This document shows, piece after piece, positions 36,002 through 44,349 of a stretch of DNA of 64,000 nt. The notes under the pieces are model-generated. The model worked only from the letters and a program-made list of their open reading frames with translations, searched no databases and was not told the origin of the DNA. The DNA lies in the NCBI RefSeq assembly GCF_000187895.1, contig NZ_DS990130.1, forward strand, positions 124,001 through 188,000, written 5' to 3'. Positions within the stretch are counted from its first letter, which is position 1. Each line of letters opens with the position of its first letter. This stretch comes from Phocaeicola plebeius DSM 17135. Lineage in GTDB: Bacteria; Bacteroidota; Bacteroidia; Bacteroidales; Bacteroidaceae. Position numbers and translations under genes: made by a program.

Positions 36002-36175
36002 TTAATAAGCCAGTTTCTGCAATGAGATATAATAGGTAGTAACCTTTCCATTTTTCTTTCTCCTTGTCTTTAGATAGTTATTAATATTAGCCCATAATCC
36101 TATATGAACTCTGTTATCTTTTACTCCTTGTCTTAATGCTTTTTCTCTGATTTGCTCATAGGTAAATTCCTGCAT
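36002..36175 (-). CDS. Small basic protein (57 aa)
   Basis: A 57-residue protein (MQEFTYEQIREKALRQGVKD...VTTYYISLQKLAY), strongly basic around KTRRKKNGK. The composition and its place at the head of the small-gene unit support a real gene; a DNA- or RNA-binding role would fit its charge. No family is recognised. Confidence 0.55.
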   Translation of the reverse strand: MQEFTYEQIREKALRQGVKDNRVHIGLWANINNYLKTRRKKNGKVTTYYISLQKLAY

Positions 36176-36396
36176 TTTAGAAATATTGAATGATTTGTAA
36201 ATAGAGAATCTTGTTAGTGGGATTATCTACTGGAGGTAGTATAAAGGTAGTTACTTTATAGGTGGGGAACTAATCTTAGGGTCACACATTGGAAATTCAA
36301 ATTTGAGGATATTCTGAATTTAAACTATTGGTATGCCTGTATTGTAGTTTAGAAGAAAATCCAGATAAATTGAATCTGGACTTTCATTTCGGGTAA

Positions 36397-36456
36397 GTAC
36401 AACATTTTTAGAAAAGGGGTTATAATAAGAGGTTTTATGATAAAATGTTGTATCTG
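36397..36456. repeat. 60-bp palindromic repeat, copy 2
   Basis: GTACAACATTTTT...GGGGTTATAA...AAATGTTGTATCTG. It ends 1 bp before the stop codon of the ATPase gene at 36458. No U-run follows the stem on the gene's strand. Confidence 0.75.
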
Positions 36457-36457
36457 A

Positions 36458-38251
36458 CTAAACTTTTTCATATTCCAGAAATAATGCTCTTTGTCTGTTC
36501 TTCCAATAATCTCTTAGCTCAAAAAAATCACTTAGAAAATCCTTTGGTTTCTTCTTTATAGGTGGCATATTCAATAAGCTGTATATTTCATCCCTGATTT
36601 TATTAATCTGAGATAATTCATAGGATTGTCCTGTCTTAAACTTGTTTTTCACCATTTCAATGAACTCTGTACCTGTCCGATTCTCATTGTACCTTTTAAG
36701 TATTATGGCTTCTCTTATTTGGGACTGGGAGTATTTCAGTTCCTCAATTTTTGTCTTACCTAACTCATCATAAGCCTGAACTATAAAAGCGTCAGTTCGG
36801 ATAAGTTCTCTTTTATGTTCCATCGCTATGCTGGTTTCATCCCCTTTCAGAATTTCCAGTTGTTCCACAATTTCCCTACGCTTAGCTTTAATGCTTAGTG
36901 ATTTGTTTTCTCGTTTAAGCCTTTCGGTGTCACTCAATTTGTAGGCGGTTGATTCATAATTCAATTTAAAGGATTTGCATTGCTTGTAGTGCTCTATCAA
37001 TTTATCAAAACAGTTGTAATATCCCTGTACCAGATTTTCTGCCAGATAATTGTCTATCTTAAACCAGTTCTTTGTTCCATCTATGTTTAATAAAGGAGTG
37101 AGCGGATGATTATTAAGTATTGCTTTGACCGCATCCCTTAATTCATCATTGGTTGCATTGTCATAGTATGCCTTGAGCATTTTATAATTTTCTTCAAACA
37201 CATTGATTCTAAACTGTAACTGGGCTTTTGACCTTACTTGAAATTTATAGTCTGTATTTGTTATATGATTTGCTGAAGCTATTCCATTTCTGAATCTTCC
37301 AATTATCTGTATGGTATCGGTAAACGGGTCTATTATGCTCTGGGTAGCCATAGTAACATCGGTTACAATAAAAACTTCTGGCTGGAAATCTAGTTCAATA
37401 TCCAGAGCATTAAAGAATCTGCTTGTCAGAAAATTGTATTTATTCATCTTGGCTGCATCCCAATCTGAATAGGCTTGACTAAACTTCTTATCCTTTAGGT
37501 TCTTTACACTATTGTATGCACAGAATACTGTAGATTGTTCCAGAATATCCAGTTTATCCATAATTGAATAAATGGTTTCCGTAGAGTTGATAAAGAGAAA
37601 TATCGGTTTTTCTGTATTGCCGATTCGTTTCTTTAATTCCTGTAGCACATTATTAGTATGGTATAGGTTTAATGGTTGGGCATATTCGAAATTGGGTTGA
37701 ATCTCCATTATCTGAAATTTCTGCTTAAAAAATCTTGGGTCGGTAAAATCCAGCGGAGTAGCAGACACAAGCCCTTTGTTTTCGAACATGAAGAAATCAT
37801 CGAAAGGTAATGTTATGTTTTCTCTATAGTCTACATCTTTCACAATCTTGTGACATTCGTCGAATAAAAGATAGCAGGTTGAATAAATGTCCCTGTCAAT
37901 TTCTTCAAATGCAGCTTTAATCTTAGAAAAACTTTCTGGAGTGGATAATAGCTTTATATGTTTTTCCTTACTGGCTTGCAGGTATTTTACAATAGAATCT
38001 ACCGTTACATTCTCGTAAACTCCCATAAGATTGTCCTTTGTGTGTTTCGGGTCTTTGCATTTACCTTTGATTACTGGAACATTTGGTTCTAGGATAATGG
38101 AATCTCTGTCAGCTTTCAGTTCGCCATAAGTTGCTCCCAGTCCTGTCAGTTTTTTATATAGTATAGTATTTGTTGGAATTTCTGGTAAGACTTCTGTCAG
38201 ATATTGAACTTTTCCGTTCTTCTTTTCTATATTGATATATGTAGTATTCAT
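36458..38251 (-). CDS. SF2 helicase-like ATPase with altered Walker A
   Basis: A 597-residue protein with most superfamily 2 helicase motifs in order: motif I-like TGLGATYGE (36-44), motif II DECH (131-134), motif III SATP (163-166), and motif VI QIIGRFRNG (315-323). Motif I lacks the usual Lys (GLGAT instead of GxGKT). The C-terminal 200 residues are helical and charged. Such proteins are seen on Bacteroides and phage-like elements, perhaps in replication or defence; the function here is not known. Confidence 0.75.
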   Translation of the reverse strand: MNTTYINIEKKNGKVQYLTEVLPEIPTNTILYKKLTGLGATYGELKADRDSIILEPNVPVIKGKCKDPKHTKDNLMGVYENVTVDSIVKYLQASKEKHIKLLSTPESFSKIKAAFEEIDRDIYSTCYLLFDECHKIVKDVDYRENITLPFDDFFMFENKGLVSATPLDFTDPRFFKQKFQIMEIQPNFEYAQPLNLYHTNNVLQELKKRIGNTEKPIFLFINSTETIYSIMDKLDILEQSTVFCAYNSVKNLKDKKFSQAYSDWDAAKMNKYNFLTSRFFNALDIELDFQPEVFIVTDVTMATQSIIDPFTDTIQIIGRFRNGIASANHITNTDYKFQVRSKAQLQFRINVFEENYKMLKAYYDNATNDELRDAVKAILNNHPLTPLLNIDGTKNWFKIDNYLAENLVQGYYNCFDKLIEHYKQCKSFKLNYESTAYKLSDTERLKRENKSLSIKAKRREIVEQLEILKGDETSIAMEHKRELIRTDAFIVQAYDELGKTKIEELKYSQSQIREAIILKRYNENRTGTEFIEMVKNKFKTGQSYELSQINKIRDEIYSLLNMPPIKKKPKDFLSDFFELRDYWKNRQRALFLEYEKV

Positions 38252-38267
38252 CTTGTTTTCGTTTTAA

Positions 38268-38300
38268 AAGAGGGGAGTTTTTAGCTCCCACTCTTTAGGT
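38268..38300 (-). terminator. Hairpin between two element genes
   Basis: GGGAG/GCTCCC stem with AAAGAG/CTCTTT extension follows the stop at 38310. Confidence 0.5.
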
Positions 38301-38309
38301 TAATAATTA

Positions 38310-38795
38310 TCAGATTATAGCTTCTTTTTCACGCAGGTAGTTCAGAAGTTCATCCGTGCGTTCCACTCGGAAGAATATCTTGCCACGGAGAAATGCGCTG
38401 GTTGCACTGATATAATTATTGACCTCACGAAACAACGGTACGAACTGCACACGTTTTCCAGATTCAATGAGCTGTTTCAATATGGATAACTGAAAATTGT
38501 TATCTTCGTTTGCTTTAAAAGGGGTAAGTTCAGTTGGCTTTATTCCTCCATCTTCACTTTCTCCAGTTGTCAGATAAGTGTATATCCATTTGAAAGAAGC
38601 TGGATTGACATAGTATTTGAAACCTGCAACATTATAAGATTCTACCCAAATGCAAGGATAGTTTTCCTTGTCGGTATATAATCTAATGCTTAGAGTTTCT
38701 TTTCTCTGCATCATTGACTTGATGGCATTGTGCGCACCTTGATTATCGTACTTCTCTACTTGTGGAATAACTGTTCCATTAATATTAAACTCCAT
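38310..38795 (-). CDS. Hypothetical protein of the element
   Basis: A 161-residue mixed alpha/beta protein (MEFNINGTVIPQVEKYDNQGAHNAIKSMMQRKETLSIRLY...) with no recognised domain. A TACCTTTG promoter lies 100 bp upstream, and the leader has a perfect GGTGCGCACC palindrome, with GTGCGCACC repeated early in the gene. Confidence 0.6.
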   Translation of the reverse strand: MEFNINGTVIPQVEKYDNQGAHNAIKSMMQRKETLSIRLYTDKENYPCIWVESYNVAGFKYYVNPASFKWIYTYLTTGESEDGGIKPTELTPFKANEDNNFQLSILKQLIESGKRVQFVPLFREVNNYISATSAFLRGKIFFRVERTDELLNYLREKEAII

Positions 38796-38863
38796 GATTC
38801 TTCTTTTTTTAGTTTTTACTTTATTCCCATTCTGAGGGAACTGTCAGATAATCATCATTAAAA

Positions 38864-38873
38864 GGTGCGCACC
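38864..38873. promoter_or_regulatory. GGTGCGCACC palindrome in the leader
   Basis: Perfect 10-bp palindrome between the -7 box and the start of the 38310 gene; nine of its bases recur at 38730-38738 inside the gene. A possible operator. Confidence 0.4.
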
Positions 38874-38894
38874 GTTTTATTTCTGATTACGTTG

Positions 38895-38902
38895 CAAAGG
38901 TA
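38895..38902 (-). promoter_or_regulatory. -7 box of the gene at 38310
   Basis: TACCTTTG on the - strand; a GGTAATAAAA hairpin lies further upstream (38925-38954). Confidence 0.6.
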
Positions 38903-39025
38903 TGGGCTTTCTATCCTCGTTATAGGTAATAAAACTTGATTGCTTTTTATTACCCTTAGCTTAGGAATATATCTCATTTCCTTTGACTGTACAAAAGTAG
39001 AGTGATATGGAGTAAGGTTTAAGGA

Positions 39026-39081
39026 ATAAAATATCCCACTACTTTATTCCCTTTAGAGAGAATAGAGTAATGGGATTTTCT
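39026..39081 (-). terminator. Terminator of the gene at 39098
   Basis: Long stem AAATATCCCACTAC / GTAATGGGATTT with an inner GAATA pair. Confidence 0.75.
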
Positions 39082-39097
39082 AAAAAAGATAAACAAT

Positions 39098-40039
39098 TTA
39101 TAATCTAAATGAGGGGTAAATGCTGTTTATTGTTTTTGGTTCAAAGTTCTTGTATTGTTTTAAGAATGCTTTCAGTGTATCATTTTCTGTCTGTTTCCAA
39201 CATTCCTTAATGGATAGCTTTGTAAAAGCTATCAACTGGCAGATAAGGTCAACTTCTTTCTGAGAATGTTTTGCTCCTTTTCTTCTTTTTTTTACGACTT
39301 GCTCTTGTGTATCAAAAAAACTAAGAAACATTTTTGCAAAAAAAGCTATGAGTGGAGAATCTTTTGTAGATTTAAATGTTTGTGCTTTTGCTTTATATTT
39401 CATTACTGGCATAGTGCTTAAACTTTCTTTTTCCGCAAGTGTATCTGTTGCGCTTGCTATATAATGGATTGTGGTAGGACTATCTATAATGATTTCTGGT
39501 TCTCCTTCTATGCATAGTTTTAGAGTTATGGGTTTAATAAATGTTGTTCCAGTATTTTCATTAAAATCTTCTACGTTATTTATTATAGATGTAGTAAACT
39601 TTTGGAGTTGTTCATAAGGTGATTCTTTTCTTTCTGCTCCATTTATATAATAATGATAACTATAATCATAGATGAAAAGTATAAGCATCCAAAATTTTTC
39701 TACGTCAAGTTCTAATTCTGCTATGAATTTTTGGATTAACGCACTTCCTAAATAGTCACCATAATTAAAATACTCGGATATTAGATTGTTGTTATATCTA
39801 TCAGAGAATATCTGTAAAGTTTCTGATATAGCAGGTATCAATGGCTGATTGCCTATTTCTTCCCATTTTTCTGGAGATTCCTCTTCTTCCGTTACAATGG
39901 ATATATTATAATAGCAAAAAGGGTCTTCATCTGCAAAGTCAAAGTCTGGGATAAATATATTTTCTAATATAGAAATATATTCTAATAACTCTTTCTCTTT
40001 ATTTATATTATTCCATTGAAATTTATCTATTGGTTGCAT
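39098..40039 (-). CDS. Hypothetical protein of the element
   Basis: A 313-residue acidic, mostly helical protein with no recognised domain. It is rich in Tyr, Phe and Glu (FADEDPFCYYNISIVTEEEE; DYSYHYYINGAERK) and has a basic KKRRKGAKHSQKE segment at about 258. Each end of the gene is closed by hairpins, so it seems to be a single-gene unit next to the integrase. It could be an accessory cargo gene such as defence, but nothing in the sequence proves that. Confidence 0.6.
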   Translation of the reverse strand: MQPIDKFQWNNINKEKELLEYISILENIFIPDFDFADEDPFCYYNISIVTEEEESPEKWEEIGNQPLIPAISETLQIFSDRYNNNLISEYFNYGDYLGSALIQKFIAELELDVEKFWMLILFIYDYSYHYYINGAERKESPYEQLQKFTTSIINNVEDFNENTGTTFIKPITLKLCIEGEPEIIIDSPTTIHYIASATDTLAEKESLSTMPVMKYKAKAQTFKSTKDSPLIAFFAKMFLSFFDTQEQVVKKRRKGAKHSQKEVDLICQLIAFTKLSIKECWKQTENDTLKAFLKQYKNFEPKTINSIYPSFRL

Positions 40040-40079
40040 ATTTTAAATCTATTGGTTATAGGCAAAATTAAAAAAGAAA

Positions 40080-40108
40080 ATCCCACTCACAAATACTGCA
40101 AATGGGAT
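40080..40108 (-). terminator. Terminator of the integrase gene
   Basis: ATCCCA/TGGGAT arms 19 bp past the integrase stop, followed on the - strand by a T-rich tail. Confidence 0.6.
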
Positions 40109-40126
40109 AATCATAGTTTGTAAGGC

Positions 40127-41344
40127 TTAGTAGTTGGAATCTCCTGTAAATGTGTCCATGAGCTTGTCCATCTGTTCACCTATGCACTTATCTATCAGTT
40201 TGGCATAATGGTTCGTCATTCTGGTATTGGTATGACCAAGCATCTTAGAAACGACTTCCAGCGAGATATTATTAGCTAAAGTAACCGTACTTGCGAATGT
40301 GTGGCGGCTTGTATGAAATGTGATTCGTTTTTTGATGTCGCACAAAATGGCTATATCCTTTAGGTATTTGTTTATATCTGCTGGGTCTTGGATAGGAAGT
40401 AATTTCTCTCCACCTTTGTATTTATCCAATATCAGTTTGGCAATAGGGAGTAGGGGGATGCGTGATAGAACTCCTGTTTTTACCCTGCGTTTCTTAATCC
40501 AAATTCTACCTGTATTGTCCTTTTCAAAATGTTCTGGTGCTAAGGTTTTGATGTCGATGTAGCTCAATCCAGTGAAACACCCAAAGAGGAACATATCTTT
40601 TGCTCTCTCCAGTCTGGGTAGGGGAGTGTCAAAGTTGATAATCTTTCTCAGTTCTTCTTCATCTAAGAAGTCTATTTCTACGGGTTCACGTTCTATCTTA
40701 TAAGTAATGAATGGATTGGTAGCCATGTATGAATTAGCTACTGCAAGGTTGACAATCTTTTTAAGTAGTTTTAGATGTTTGGTAGATGAATTTTGTGCCA
40801 TTCCTTTGTCTATTCTTAGGAATGTATGAAAAGACTGGATAAAGTTCAGATTCAATTCACGTAGGTATAAATCTTCTCTTTTGTATTTCTGCTGAACAAA
40901 TTCTTTGAGTAATCTTACTGTATAGACCGAAATCCAATAAGTAGCTTTAGAAACTCCATTTCCAACCAGCTTTTCCTGTTCTCTGTTATGTTCTTCAAAG
41001 ACTTCGAACAGGCTTTTTTCGTTCAATGCTTCTACTTTGTCTGCAACAGCTTCTTTTAGTAGCTCTGCTGTGATTAGGTAGCCCATTTGAAGTAGCTCAA
41101 TTTCTTTCTGGTATATTTTGTTTCTTAGCTGTGTAAGATAGCTGTTTACTAATTGAGCTTCTTCACTCTTACCTTTTACTAACTGTTTTTCTCTATTCCA
41201 GTCTGTAGAACGTGCATATTTACCTGTGCTGAAATAGATTCTTTTTCCGTTTGTGGAGATAGAAACCTCAATAGGTGATAAACCTTTCTTGTTTTGCTTA
41301 CTTTCTCTCAATGAAAAGTAAACCATCGTACAATGTTTTTCCAT
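40127..41344 (-). CDS. Site-specific tyrosine integrase, IntDOT-like
   Basis: A 405-residue Bacteroides-type integrase: arm-binding domain (about 1-90; VYFSLRESKQNKKGLSPIEVSISTNGKRIYFSTG), SAM-like core-binding domain (about 100-210), and catalytic domain. The first catalytic Arg is replaced by Ser261 (TGLSYIDI), as in the CTnDOT integrase. HTSRHTF and LGHTNTRMTNHYAKL supply the His, Arg, His and Tyr. The start at 41344 (MEKHCTM) fits the family; a longer frame to 41452 runs into the operator repeats. It is 330 bp from the attachment site and is the likely integrase of this 14.4-kb element. Confidence 0.92.
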   Translation of the reverse strand: MEKHCTMVYFSLRESKQNKKGLSPIEVSISTNGKRIYFSTGKYARSTDWNREKQLVKGKSEEAQLVNSYLTQLRNKIYQKEIELLQMGYLITAELLKEAVADKVEALNEKSLFEVFEEHNREQEKLVGNGVSKATYWISVYTVRLLKEFVQQKYKREDLYLRELNLNFIQSFHTFLRIDKGMAQNSSTKHLKLLKKIVNLAVANSYMATNPFITYKIEREPVEIDFLDEEELRKIINFDTPLPRLERAKDMFLFGCFTGLSYIDIKTLAPEHFEKDNTGRIWIKKRRVKTGVLSRIPLLPIAKLILDKYKGGEKLLPIQDPADINKYLKDIAILCDIKKRITFHTSRHTFASTVTLANNISLEVVSKMLGHTNTRMTNHYAKLIDKCIGEQMDKLMDTFTGDSNY

Positions 41345-41400
41345 ATTAAAATGATTGTAAAATGGAGTATATCTCATTGTACTATAGTTGATTATATAAG

Positions 41401-41454
41401 TTTTTGCAGCCCATTTTTGAAAATGGCAAATTGGGCTGCAAATGGGCTGCAAAA
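41401..41454. repeat. Integrase-operator-like triple motif, right copy
   Basis: One inverted and two direct copies of TGGGCTGCAAA around TTTTTGAAAA lie 57-110 bp upstream of the integrase start. A related motif is found at 26955-27009. A likely binding site for the integrase or a regulator. Confidence 0.65.
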
Positions 41455-41634
41455 ATCACTTTTTTAGTGCTTAATTAAGTGGCAATTGTTCTGCTTTGGG
41501 CTTGACTGTAATAGCCTTTGGAGGAACCATGTTTTAGGTTGTTATAGTATCATTTTTCTTCTTACCTGATAAGACAAGATAACCAAAAAGAAGGCTATTA
41601 GAATATCCCTAAACTATAATTTACGGCAAATAAA

Positions 41635-41667
41635 AAACTCCTGCAACCATTTAGATTACAGGAGTTT
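41635..41667 (-). terminator. Terminator of the GGGtGRT gene (element-supplied)
   Basis: AAACTCCTG / CAGGAGTTT arms, 22-54 bp past the stop. The displaced copy has a different hairpin at the same place. Confidence 0.8.
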
Positions 41668-41688
41668 ATATATTTGATTAAGTATAGA

Positions 41689-42699
41689 TTACTTATTCAA
41701 AGCAGTAGCAACGTCAACTGCGCAAGCTACTGTACAACCTACCATCGGGTTGTTACCGATACCCAGGAATCCCATCATTTCTACGTGAGCAGGAACTGAT
41801 GAAGAACCAGCGAACTGAGCATCTGAGTGCATACGACCCATAGTATCTGTCATACCGTAAGAAGCAGGACCAGCAGCCATGTTATCCGGGTGAAGTGTAC
41901 GACCTGTACCACCACCTGAAGCTACTGAGAAGTAAGGTTTACCTGCAAGAACACGTTCTTTCTTATAAGTACCTGCAACCGGGTGCTGGAAACGAGTCGG
42001 GTTAGTAGAGTTACCTGTAATAGATACGTCTACACCTTCTTTCCACATGATAGCTACACCTTCGCGAACGTCGTCAGCTCCGTAGCATTTTACTTTTGCA
42101 CGAGGACCATCTGAGTAAGCGATTTCTTTCACAACTTTCAGTTCGCCAGTGTAGTAGTCAAACTGAGTCTGAACGTATGTAAATCCGTTGATACGAGAGA
42201 TGATCTGTGCAGCGTCTTTACCCAGACCGTTCAAGATACAACGCAAAGGTTCTTTACGTACTTTGTCTGCTTTAGCAGCGATTTTGATAGCGCCTTCAGC
42301 AGCAGCGAATGATTCGTGACCTGCCAAGAAAGCGAAACATTTAGTTTCTTCGCGCAGCAACATTGCAGCCAAGTTACCGTGACCCAAACCTACTTTACGG
42401 TCATCAGCAACTGAACCCGGAATACAGAATGACTGCAAACCGATACCGATTGCTTCAGCAGCTTCAGCAGCGTTTTTGCAACCTTTCTTAAGAGCGATGG
42501 CGCAACCTACTACGTAAGCCCATTTTGCATTCTCGAAGCAGATAGGCTGAGTTTCTTCACAAGTTTTATAAGGATCAAGACCATATTGTTCGCAGATAGC
42601 GTTAGCTTCTTCGATGTCTTTGATACCGTTAGCGTTCAAAGCAGCAAGAATCTGTTTGATACGACGGTCCTGGCTTTCAAATTTTACTTCTCTAATCAT
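41689..42699 (-). CDS. GGGtGRT protein
   Basis: A 336-residue protein named for its motif GGGTGRT (in VASGGGTGRTLHPD), constantly paired with a NifU-like iron-sulfur scaffold protein. Other features are KTCEETQPICFENAKW and the C-terminal NNPMVGCTVACAVDVATAL with two Cys. The exact role is not established; a link to iron-sulfur metabolism follows from the pairing. It lies 20 bp after the scaffold gene. Its last 59 codons come from the integrative element, which uses this 3' end as attachment site, and the reading frame is fully restored. Confidence 0.92.
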   Translation of the reverse strand: MIREVKFESQDRRIKQILAALNANGIKDIEEANAICEQYGLDPYKTCEETQPICFENAKWAYVVGCAIALKKGCKNAAEAAEAIGIGLQSFCIPGSVADDRKVGLGHGNLAAMLLREETKCFAFLAGHESFAAAEGAIKIAAKADKVRKEPLRCILNGLGKDAAQIISRINGFTYVQTQFDYYTGELKVVKEIAYSDGPRAKVKCYGADDVREGVAIMWKEGVDVSITGNSTNPTRFQHPVAGTYKKERVLAGKPYFSVASGGGTGRTLHPDNMAAGPASYGMTDTMGRMHSDAQFAGSSSVPAHVEMMGFLGIGNNPMVGCTVACAVDVATALNK

Positions 42700-42719
42700 A
42701 ATGTTCTTTCCTCCTTATA

Positions 42720-43421
42720 TTATTCGTGACGTGGGTCAATATGTTTAACTGCACCTTGTTCTGCTGTGAAGCGTCCGTAAGTACCAGTTACTTTCTTCAA
42801 AGCTTCGTTTGCGTCAGTGCCTTTCTTGATCTCATCCATGAACTTGCCCAGGTGAACGAATTCGTATCCGCAGATTTCGTCGTTCTTGTCAAGAGCGATA
42901 GTTTTGATATAGCCTTCAGCCATTTCCAGGTAACGAGGACCTTTTGCCAAAGTACCGTACAGAGTACCTACCTGGCTACGCAGACCTTTGCCCAAGTCTT
43001 CCAGACCAGCACCGATCATCAGACCGCCTTCAGAGAAAGCTGACTGAGTACGTCCGTACACAATCTGCAAGAACAATTCACGCATAGCTGTATTGATAGC
43101 GTCGCACACCAAGTCAGTGTTCAATGCTTCCAAGATGGTTTTTCCCGGCAGGATTTCAGATGCCATGGCAGCTGAGTGAGTCATACCAGAGCAACCGATT
43201 GTTTCAACCAATGCTTCCTGGATAACACCTTCTTTTACGTTCAGTGTCAACTTGCAGGCACCCTGCTGAGGAGCACACCAACCAATACCGTGAGTTAAAC
43301 CAGAGATGTCTTTAATTTCTTTTGATTTAACCCATTTTCCTTCTTCAGGAATTGGAGCTGGACCATGATTAGGTCCTTTTTTTACAACACACATGTGTTC
43401 AACTTCGTGTGAATAAGTCAT
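42720..43421 (-). CDS. NifU-like iron-sulfur cluster assembly scaffold protein
   Basis: A 233-residue protein with NifU/IscU-like features: Cys in GWCAPQQGACKLTLNVKEGV, and VETIGCSGMTHSAAMASEIL followed by DLVCDAINTAMRELFLQIVYG. Four Cys could hold a cluster. The start is at 43421 (MTYSHEVEHMCVVKKGP). It forms an operon with the GGGtGRT gene 20 bp downstream and has a clear promoter 80 bp upstream. Confidence 0.88.
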   Translation of the reverse strand: MTYSHEVEHMCVVKKGPNHGPAPIPEEGKWVKSKEIKDISGLTHGIGWCAPQQGACKLTLNVKEGVIQEALVETIGCSGMTHSAAMASEILPGKTILEALNTDLVCDAINTAMRELFLQIVYGRTQSAFSEGGLMIGAGLEDLGKGLRSQVGTLYGTLAKGPRYLEMAEGYIKTIALDKNDEICGYEFVHLGKFMDEIKKGTDANEALKKVTGTYGRFTAEQGAVKHIDPRHE

Positions 43422-43500
43422 ATTCTTTACGTTTTATTGGTAATAAAAAATAGGTATTTCGTAAACCCTGAATTAGGGAATTTCTTCCTTAATCCATTCG

Positions 43501-43530
43501 CAAAGTTAGTCGTTTTATTTCGTTCTGCAA
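43501..43530 (-). promoter_or_regulatory. Promoter of the NifU-like/GGGtGRT operon
   Basis: TAACTTTG (-7) with TTGC (-33) 18 bp upstream on the - strand. Confidence 0.7.
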
Positions 43531-43637
43531 CGGGTGAAACCAAACTTTTTGTTACATTTTAATGATATTTTTTTCGGTTTGGGCTGTTTTGCAAACTCCG
43601 GTTGACAAAATGTTTTTCATCTTCTGAAAGAAACTTG

Positions 43638-43645
43638 TATCTTTG
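43638..43645 (+). promoter_or_regulatory. -7 box of the DMP19 gene
   Basis: TATCTTTG, with TTGAC at 43612 as a possible -33 box; leader of about 60 nt. Confidence 0.65.
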
Positions 43646-43713
43646 TCCTGGATACAGCAAAGATACCCTGTTATGGGTTTGCATAGAGATAGGTAACAAT
43701 TATTAGGTATAGA

Positions 43714-44223
43714 ATGGAAATGAATCAGATTACGGTTTCGGATGCGGATTTGCGCAAAGGGGCAGAAGAGGGAATGGATGCTTTTTTGAAAGTATTTATC
43801 GATAAATACCTGGAGGTGACAGGAGGAAAGATTAATGCGGATACCATGCCGTTGCTGAACGGGTATCAGCATACTTTGTTAGGCTATCATTTTTTTCGGG
43901 AGGAAGTGATGGAAGGAGGTTTCGTACAGCTTATCCAGAATGGATACGGACCGTATATTTTTGATAATCCGTTTGCCAAAGCGATGCGTATGTTTGGGGC
44001 AAAAGAGTTTTCAAAGTTAATATACGAGGCTAAAAAAATATACGATGCTCATCGTGAGGATTTGGAGAAGGAACGTACGGAAGAGGAATTCATGGCTATG
44101 TATGAGCAATATGAAGCTTTTGATGATTTGGAAGAACAATATATGGAAGAGGAGGAGCAGATTACCGCACAAATAGCGACGTATGTAGACGAGCATTTGG
44201 ATAGTTTTGCAGAAGTAAAATAA
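43714..44223 (+). CDS. DMP19/DUF4375 family protein
   Basis: A 169-residue acidic protein. The segment LLNGYQHTLLGYHFFREEVMEGGFVQLIQNGYGPYIFDNPFAKAMRMFGAKEFSKLI is the DUF4375 (DMP19-like) domain; DMP19 itself is a DNA-mimic protein in Neisseria. The C-terminus is very acidic (DDLEEQYMEEEEQ). A DNA-mimic role is possible but unproven. It is divergent from the iron-sulfur operon. Confidence 0.85.
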   Translation: MEMNQITVSDADLRKGAEEGMDAFLKVFIDKYLEVTGGKINADTMPLLNGYQHTLLGYHFFREEVMEGGFVQLIQNGYGPYIFDNPFAKAMRMFGAKEFSKLIYEAKKIYDAHREDLEKERTEEEFMAMYEQYEAFDDLEEQYMEEEEQITAQIATYVDEHLDSFAEVK

Positions 44224-44349
44224 TCATGAAAAGTTTATTTGTGTTAAAATAACACTGTTCCCGTGCAGTCTTTTTTTCTTTTCGTATTTATTTTGTGAAT
44301 TTTAAATCTAAAAATATTTATTAAACTAAAGATAAGAGTAGAATAGAGT

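Larger units (their letters stand above)
27421..41867. mobile_element. 14,447-bp integrative element in the 3' end of the GGGtGRT gene
   Basis: The element is bounded by direct repeats 27227-27420 and 41674-41867; the crossover probably lies in the last 52 bp, which are identical (27369-27420 and 41816-41867). It restores the full gene at the right end with its own copy of the 3' coding end and a new terminator. The integrase gene lies next to the right site and is transcribed away from it. All genes are on the - strand and base composition is more AT-rich than the flanks. No relaxase or coupling protein is recognised, so it may be mobilised by others or be a phage-satellite-like island. Confidence 0.88.

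Noticed and set aside
31409..36456. True integron attC sites
   Set aside because: The ends do not match the RYYYAAC and GTTRRRY consensus, and the recombinase lacks the integron-integrase extra domain.
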